From: Pseudaquidulcibacter sp041917055
GTDB lineage: Bacteria > Pseudomonadota > Alphaproteobacteria > Caulobacterales > Aquidulcibacteraceae
Reading direction: 5' to 3'
DNA: 64,000 nt
Assembly: GCA_041917055.1 (NCBI GenBank)
Contig: JAYRYJ010000010.1
Coordinates: 62,001-126,000 of the forward strand
A model generated the notes under the pieces. The model searched no databases and was not told where the DNA came from. It worked only from the letters and a program-made list of their open reading frames with translations. Position numbers and translations under genes: made by a program. Shown in pieces: positions 59,661 through 64,000 of the stretch; the first letter of the stretch is position 1; each line of letters starts with the position of its first letter.

Positions 59661-62414
59661 CTAAGCCAATCTACCATGGCAATGTTTGAATTTCTTGCCT
59701 TGTCCGCACGGACAATCGGCATTGCGCGGCGTATCAAGCCATGAACGCGGCATGTCGCCTTCCGGTGACGGAACCAAATCATCTTCGGTATCGCCCATTT
59801 CGTCCAAATCAGTATTAGGCGCGGCGTGTTCTTCGACCCAATTCACATTTGAATTGAAGCCGTCGCCTGCACCCATATCCGCCGCATTAATCACAAATTG
59901 CTCATTGGTTTGCGGGTTTTGCGTAACCAATTGAATATTTTGCAAAATTCGGGTTACGTCAGAGCGCAATTCTTCACGCATATTTTCAAAAAGCGTAAAG
60001 CCTTCTGTCTTATATTCAATCAATGGATCGCGCTGTCCATAGCCGCGAAGGTGAATAACCGAACGCAAATGATCAACAGTAACCAAATGTTCACGCCATT
60101 TATGGTCAATGGTTTGCATTAGGACCTGTTTTTCAAGGCTTCTTGCTTGTTCTGGGCCTAAAATAGCGACCTTATTGGCCCATAATTTGTCTGATGCTTC
60201 TTTGATTTTGGCTTTGATTTCATTGTCATCAATGCCCTCTTGCGCGACCATGTCTTTAATCGGCAGATCGACACCAAGTATTTCGGCAACCGCATTATGC
60301 AAACCTTCGGCATCCCATTGTTCCGGCAAATGTTTTGGCGGCATGAAACGTGCGCAAATATCGTCGATTGTATCTTCGCGCATATAGGTGATGGTTTCTT
60401 CGACATCATCATCGCGCATGAATTCTTTACGCTCTTCAAAAATTTGTTTCCGTTGATCATTGATAACGTCGTCATATTTCAGAAGGTTTTTACGAATATC
60501 GAAATTGCGCGCTTCGACACGCTTTTGCGCGATTTCCATCGCTTTATTCATCATGCGTTCTTCAATTGGCTCATCTTCGTCCAAATTCATAGCAGACATG
60601 ATATTTTTAAATCTATCGCCACCAAAAATACGCAATAAATCATCTTCAGCAGATAGATAAAAGCGCGAACGACCAGGGTCACCTTGGCGACCAGTACGAC
60701 CGCGTAATTGGTTATCAATACGACGGCTTTCGTGACGCTCCGTGCCCAAAACATAAAGACCGCCCAGCTCTAAAGATTTTGCTTTACTTGCTTCTATTTC
60801 AGGTAAAATTTCGCCTCTTAGTGCAACGATTTCATCATGATTCATTGCCCTGCCCCATGCGGCTTCGCGTTCGCGCTGTTTTTTGGCAAGGCGCATTTCA
60901 AAATTACCGCCAAGCTGAATGTCGGTTCCACGACCCGCCATATTGGTCGCAATTGTTACCGCACCCGGAACACCTGCATCTGCAATAATTTCCGCTTCTT
61001 GTTCGTGATAACGGGCATTCAAAACATTGTGTGGAATATTTGCCGATTTCAAAAGCGCCGAAATTTCTTCGGATTTTTCAATCGATGCCGTACCAACCAA
61101 AATCGGCTGTCCCTTTGCATGGGTCTCTTTGATATCTTTGATTATTGCGCGATGTTTTGCGGCTTCGGTTTGGAAAACCAAATCATTGTCGTCAATACGC
61201 AAAACCGGGCGATTGGTTGGAATTTCAATTGTTTGAAGATTGTAAATACCTTCGAATTCCGCCGCTTCGGTTTGTGCCGTGCCTGTCATACCCGCCAATT
61301 TTTCATATAGGCGGAAATAATTTTGGAAAGTGATCGAGGCAAGGGTTTGGTTTTCAGGTTCGATATTGACGTTTTCTTTGGCTTCAATCGCTTGGTGAAG
61401 GCCTTCAGAAAGCCTGCGGCCTGTCATCATGCGGCCTGTGAATTCGTCGATTAAAACAACTTCGCCGTCTTTTACGATATAATCTTTGTCGCGATGGAAA
61501 AGGACATGGGCGCGAAGTGCTTGGTTGGCATGGTGAACCGTGGTCGTATTGGCAATTTCATATAGCGAACCTTCAAGTAGGCCACGCTCTTGCAATAATT
61601 CTTCTATATGTTCTGAACCTTTTTCAGTGAAGACTGCTGAACGCTGTTTCTCATCATGCTCAAAATCGTCTTTGTCCAAAAGATAGATTAATTCATCGAG
61701 CTTGCGATACATGTCAGAGCGATCATCGGTGGGACCCGAAATAATCAATGGTGTTCTTGCTTCGTCAATTAGAATTGAGTCAACTTCGTCAACGATGGCA
61801 AAATAATGCCCACGTTGGCTCATTTCATCTAAAGAATATTTCAAATTATCGCGAAGATAATCAAAACCGAATTCATTATTCGTTCCATAAGTAATATCTT
61901 TGGCATAATTGATGCGGCGGGTTGGGTCATCAAGACCAGGAACAATAACCCCGGTTTCCATACCAAGGAAAGAATAAATCTGTCCCATCCAAGCCGCGTC
62001 GCGTTTTGCCAAATAATCATTTACGGTTACAACATGCACGCCTTTACCTGTCAAAGCATTAAGATAGACAGGCGCGGTCGCCACAAGGGTTTTGCCTTCG
62101 CCGGTGCGCATTTCCGAAATTGCGCCGGAATTAAGCACCATGCCACCGACAAGCTGCACATCATAATGGCGCTGTCCCAAAGTGCGGGTTGCGGCTTCAC
62201 GAACTACTGCAAAAGCCTCGTCCAAAATATCGTCTAATTTTGCTCCTTGTGCCAATTTTTCTTTAAATTCGGCGGTTTTTGCCGCAAGTTGGGCATCGGT
62301 CAATTTCTTGATACCGGCTTCTAAAGGATTAATCCTTTGGTGCACCCTTTGCATAAGGGATTTAACTTTGCGATCATTGGAAGTGCCGAATATTTTCTTT
62401 AGTGCATTTAACAT
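59661..62414 (-). CDS. secA: Protein translocase ATPase SecA
   Basis: SecA drives export through SecYEG. The 917-residue protein starts MLNALKKIFGTSNDRKVKSL. Walker A is in SEMRTGEGKTLVA (about 105), the DEAD box in AIVDEVDSILIDEARTPL (about 207), and the second nucleotide domain has TNMAGRGTDIQLGG and LRGRTGRQGDPG. The C-terminal SEC-C zinc motif is CPCGQGKKFKHCHG. The ATG at 62414 is used; the frame upstream to 62486 is not conserved in the family. The 3' end was partly duplicated downstream. Confidence 0.97.
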   Translation of the reverse strand: MLNALKKIFGTSNDRKVKSLMQRVHQRINPLEAGIKKLTDAQLAAKTAEFKEKLAQGAKLDDILDEAFAVVREAATRTLGQRHYDVQLVGGMVLNSGAISEMRTGEGKTLVATAPVYLNALTGKGVHVVTVNDYLAKRDAAWMGQIYSFLGMETGVIVPGLDDPTRRINYAKDITYGTNNEFGFDYLRDNLKYSLDEMSQRGHYFAIVDEVDSILIDEARTPLIISGPTDDRSDMYRKLDELIYLLDKDDFEHDEKQRSAVFTEKGSEHIEELLQERGLLEGSLYEIANTTTVHHANQALRAHVLFHRDKDYIVKDGEVVLIDEFTGRMMTGRRLSEGLHQAIEAKENVNIEPENQTLASITFQNYFRLYEKLAGMTGTAQTEAAEFEGIYNLQTIEIPTNRPVLRIDDNDLVFQTEAAKHRAIIKDIKETHAKGQPILVGTASIEKSEEISALLKSANIPHNVLNARYHEQEAEIIADAGVPGAVTIATNMAGRGTDIQLGGNFEMRLAKKQREREAAWGRAMNHDEIVALRGEILPEIEASKAKSLELGGLYVLGTERHESRRIDNQLRGRTGRQGDPGRSRFYLSAEDDLLRIFGGDRFKNIMSAMNLDEDEPIEERMMNKAMEIAQKRVEARNFDIRKNLLKYDDVINDQRKQIFEERKEFMRDDDVEETITYMREDTIDDICARFMPPKHLPEQWDAEGLHNAVAEILGVDLPIKDMVAQEGIDDNEIKAKIKEASDKLWANKVAILGPEQARSLEKQVLMQTIDHKWREHLVTVDHLRSVIHLRGYGQRDPLIEYKTEGFTLFENMREELRSDVTRILQNIQLVTQNPQTNEQFVINAADMGAGDGFNSNVNWVEEHAAPNTDLDEMGDTEDDLVPSPEGDMPRSWLDTPRNADCPCGQGKKFKHCHGRLA

Positions 62415-62603
62415 ATTTTGAACTTTACAAATTTGGCGGGCTTCTTGCCCTAATTCTGTGCTTTTTGCAATTAGGAATGCGCCCATTGATAGTCAACGCG
62501 CAGCGGCGTTTTTAAACTGTGAATCTAGGGATTTTAATGCAAAAAAGTGACATTATTCGCCTTTTGAAATTGCATTGAATATTTTTGGCTTTATTTGGGG
62601 CGC

Positions 62604-63830
62604 ATGGAACATTTAGACATTTCACCACTTGCGCCCATTTCATTCCCAGAATTGCCCGAAATTGCTGGAATGAAGGCAAAAACTTTTCGCCTCGGGATGT
62701 ATAAGAAACTGCGTGATGATTTATTAATTGTGCATTTCCCCGATGGCGCATCTGTCGGTGGGGCATTGACCAAATCCAATACACGATCATGCGATGTCGA
62801 ATGGTGCGTCGAGGCATTGAAAAGCGGCGCTGCGCGCGGCCTTGTGGTTAATGCCGGAAACTCAAATGCTTTTACCGGACAGGCAGGCATTGATAAGAAT
62901 AATTCAACTTTGGACATGTTTTGTGAATTGTCAGGGGCACGACGCGAAAATGTGTTTTTATCGGCAACTGGTGTAATTGGCGTGCCAGTAGCGCCGGATT
63001 TGATTTCTTCAAAACTAGGCACGATTTGGGAGACTTTGGACGCACCTATTTGGGAAAAAATGGCAACCGCAATTGCCACTACCGACACTTTTATTAAAGG
63101 CTCGGGCAAAACATTTGAAATTGGCGGAGCGAGTGTCAATATCGCGGGTATTGCCAAAGGTTCGGGCATGATAGCGCCCAATATGGCGACCATGCTTGTT
63201 TATATTTTCACTGATGCAAAAATTTCGTCGCAATTACTTCAAAAAATGGTTTCTGAATATGTTGAAACAACATTCAACGCCATTACAGTTGATTCTGACA
63301 CTTCGACATCAGACACGCTTTTGGTGTTTGCGACCAATATGACCGACACTGAAATTGAAGAGAATTCTCAAGAAGCAGAAGTTTTCGGCGCGGCATTGAA
63401 AGAAGTCATGTTGGATTTGGCTTTGCAAGTTGTAAAAGACGGTGAAGGCGCGCAAAAGTTCATTGAAATATTGGTTACAGGTGCAGTTTCCACACAATCG
63501 GCGAAAAATATCGCCATGAGCATTGCCAATTCACCATTAGTCAAAACCGCAATTGCGGGTGGTGACGCCAATTGGGGGCGGGTTGCCATGGCGGTTGGCA
63601 AATGCCTTGAACCAATTAATTCTGATAAATTGTCAATCAAGTTTTGTGGTCAATGGGTCGCGAAAGACGGTGGCGCAGCCATTTACGATGAACAAGAAAT
63701 CGATAAATTAATGGCGGGACAGAATATTGAAATAATGGTCGATGTCGCAATGGGAAATAGTGAATTTAAAGCCTATACCTGCGATTTGACCCATGGCTAT
63801 ATTTCAATAAACGGTGATTATCGTAGTTAA
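62604..63830 (+). CDS. argJ: Bifunctional ornithine acetyltransferase / N-acetylglutamate synthase
   Basis: ArgJ recycles the acetyl group between N-acetylornithine and glutamate in arginine synthesis. The 408-residue precursor has KGSGMIAPNMATMLVYIFTDA with the self-cleavage site before the nucleophile Thr (in MAT-ML, about 188), RSCDVEWCVEAL, and the C-terminal ANWGRVAMAVGK and SINGDYRS ending. The ATG at 62604 has GGGG upstream; a TTG three codons earlier is less likely. It is divergent from secA. Confidence 0.94.
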   Translation: MEHLDISPLAPISFPELPEIAGMKAKTFRLGMYKKLRDDLLIVHFPDGASVGGALTKSNTRSCDVEWCVEALKSGAARGLVVNAGNSNAFTGQAGIDKNNSTLDMFCELSGARRENVFLSATGVIGVPVAPDLISSKLGTIWETLDAPIWEKMATAIATTDTFIKGSGKTFEIGGASVNIAGIAKGSGMIAPNMATMLVYIFTDAKISSQLLQKMVSEYVETTFNAITVDSDTSTSDTLLVFATNMTDTEIEENSQEAEVFGAALKEVMLDLALQVVKDGEGAQKFIEILVTGAVSTQSAKNIAMSIANSPLVKTAIAGGDANWGRVAMAVGKCLEPINSDKLSIKFCGQWVAKDGGAAIYDEQEIDKLMAGQNIEIMVDVAMGNSEFKAYTCDLTHGYISINGDYRS

Positions 63831-63832
63831 AA

Positions 63833-63862
63833 AAATCGCGCGAGTTTCCCCGCGCGATGATT
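63833..63862 (-). terminator. Intrinsic terminator between argJ and gap
   Basis: ATCGCGCG/CGCGCGAT (8-bp stem, 8-base loop). On the minus strand it is followed by a run of seven T, so it ends transcription of gap; for argJ it is weak. Confidence 0.85.
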
Positions 63863-63881
63863 AAATAGAAAAGTAGTTTTA

Positions 63882-64000
63882 TTACACTTTTGCCAGTGCA
63901 ATCGCAGTGTCAGACATGCGGGTTGAGAAGCCCCACTCATTGTCATACCAAGTAAGGATACGCACCAATGTGCCGTCCATAACTTTGGTTTGGTCAAGTG
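63882..64000 (-). CDS. gap: Glyceraldehyde-3-phosphate dehydrogenase, C-terminal end
   Basis: Only the last 39 or so residues lie in the window. They include LVRILTWYDNEWGFSTRMSDT, the conserved C-terminal block of GAPDH with the NAD-contacting Asn of YDNEWG. The gene continues beyond 64000. The enzyme oxidises glyceraldehyde 3-phosphate in glycolysis. A terminator follows the stop. Confidence 0.93.
   Translation of the reverse strand, partial: LDQTKVMDGTLVRILTWYDNEWGFSTRMSDTAIALAKV

Noticed and set aside
59686..62421. Several plus-strand open frames antisense to secA
   Set aside because: They are codon-bias shadows of secA with no ribosome sites or family features.

Overview
The window looks like chromosomal DNA of an AT-rich alphaproteobacterium, most plausibly a relative of the Hyphomonadaceae/Caulobacterales. 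This placement is inference. It rests on a bacterial Mic60 (mitofilin) gene overlapping hemY, a 41-residue L36 of the alphaproteobacterial type, ruvC/ruvA/ruvB/ybgC in one overlapping run, a DUF2793 tail-fibre-like protein, three tandem secreted S9 peptidases, and GC-rich REP-like sequences inserted in frame in genes. No integrase, transposase, CRISPR array or rRNA gene was seen. One tRNA (Leu, TAA) is present.

Layout. 1-4.7 kb: a membrane GT-C-like protein cut by the window edge, a small unknown gene, then a four-gene ATGA-overlapping operon (DUF2798, DUF2891, methyltransferase, trmD). 4.7-12 kb: a Rieske oxygenase and three tandem S9 peptidase paralogues. 12-17.7 kb: asd, pyrF, DUF533, DUF2306, a GT2 glycosyltransferase and a CheY-like regulator. 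18-21.3 kb: a DUF2793/S74 fibre protein, an FkbM methyltransferase and tRNA-Leu. 21.6-28.6 kb: glutamate synthase in gltD-gltB order, and uppP. 29.2-30.6 kb: rpmJ, DUF1801 and an outer-membrane barrel. 30.7-44.6 kb: a surface polysaccharide locus (GT61, Wzm/Wzt exporter, a giant multidomain glycan protein, a GT92-like enzyme, ugd, GT4, GT2, a NudK-like hydrolase). 44.9-52.8 kb: P-II, a methyltransferase, gloB, hemY-mic60, an M15-like peptidase, adhC and two poorly known genes. 52.8-64 kb: a GMC oxidoreductase, parDE, ybgC-ruvB-ruvA-GDPD-ruvC, a sirtuin, secA, argJ and the end of gap.

How the genes fit together. The polysaccharide locus has the expected parts for an ABC-exported surface glycan: precursor synthesis (Ugd), assembly (GT61, GT4, GT2 and the giant protein), export (Wzm/Wzt) and nucleotide-sugar turnover (NudK-like). 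UppP, coded nearby, recycles the undecaprenyl carrier used for such glycans. GltBD and P-II belong to nitrogen assimilation but lie far apart and without amtB or glnA.

The most unusual content is non-coding. At least five families of structured repeats occupy the long intergenic gaps: (P) a roughly 187-bp element with a 36-44-bp near-perfect palindrome and AATGTCT/AGACATT ends, two clear copies and one diverged; (H) four 162-167-bp long hairpins sharing a TATTCCAATA loop; (T) a 270-bp element with 33-bp terminal inverted repeats and two internal hairpins; (G) a double hairpin with base-pair-preserving changes, next to tRNA-Leu and behind secA; and (R) GC-rich REP-like hairpins inserted in frame inside ruvC and a sirtuin gene. 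The P and H families cluster between ugd and the GT4 gene.
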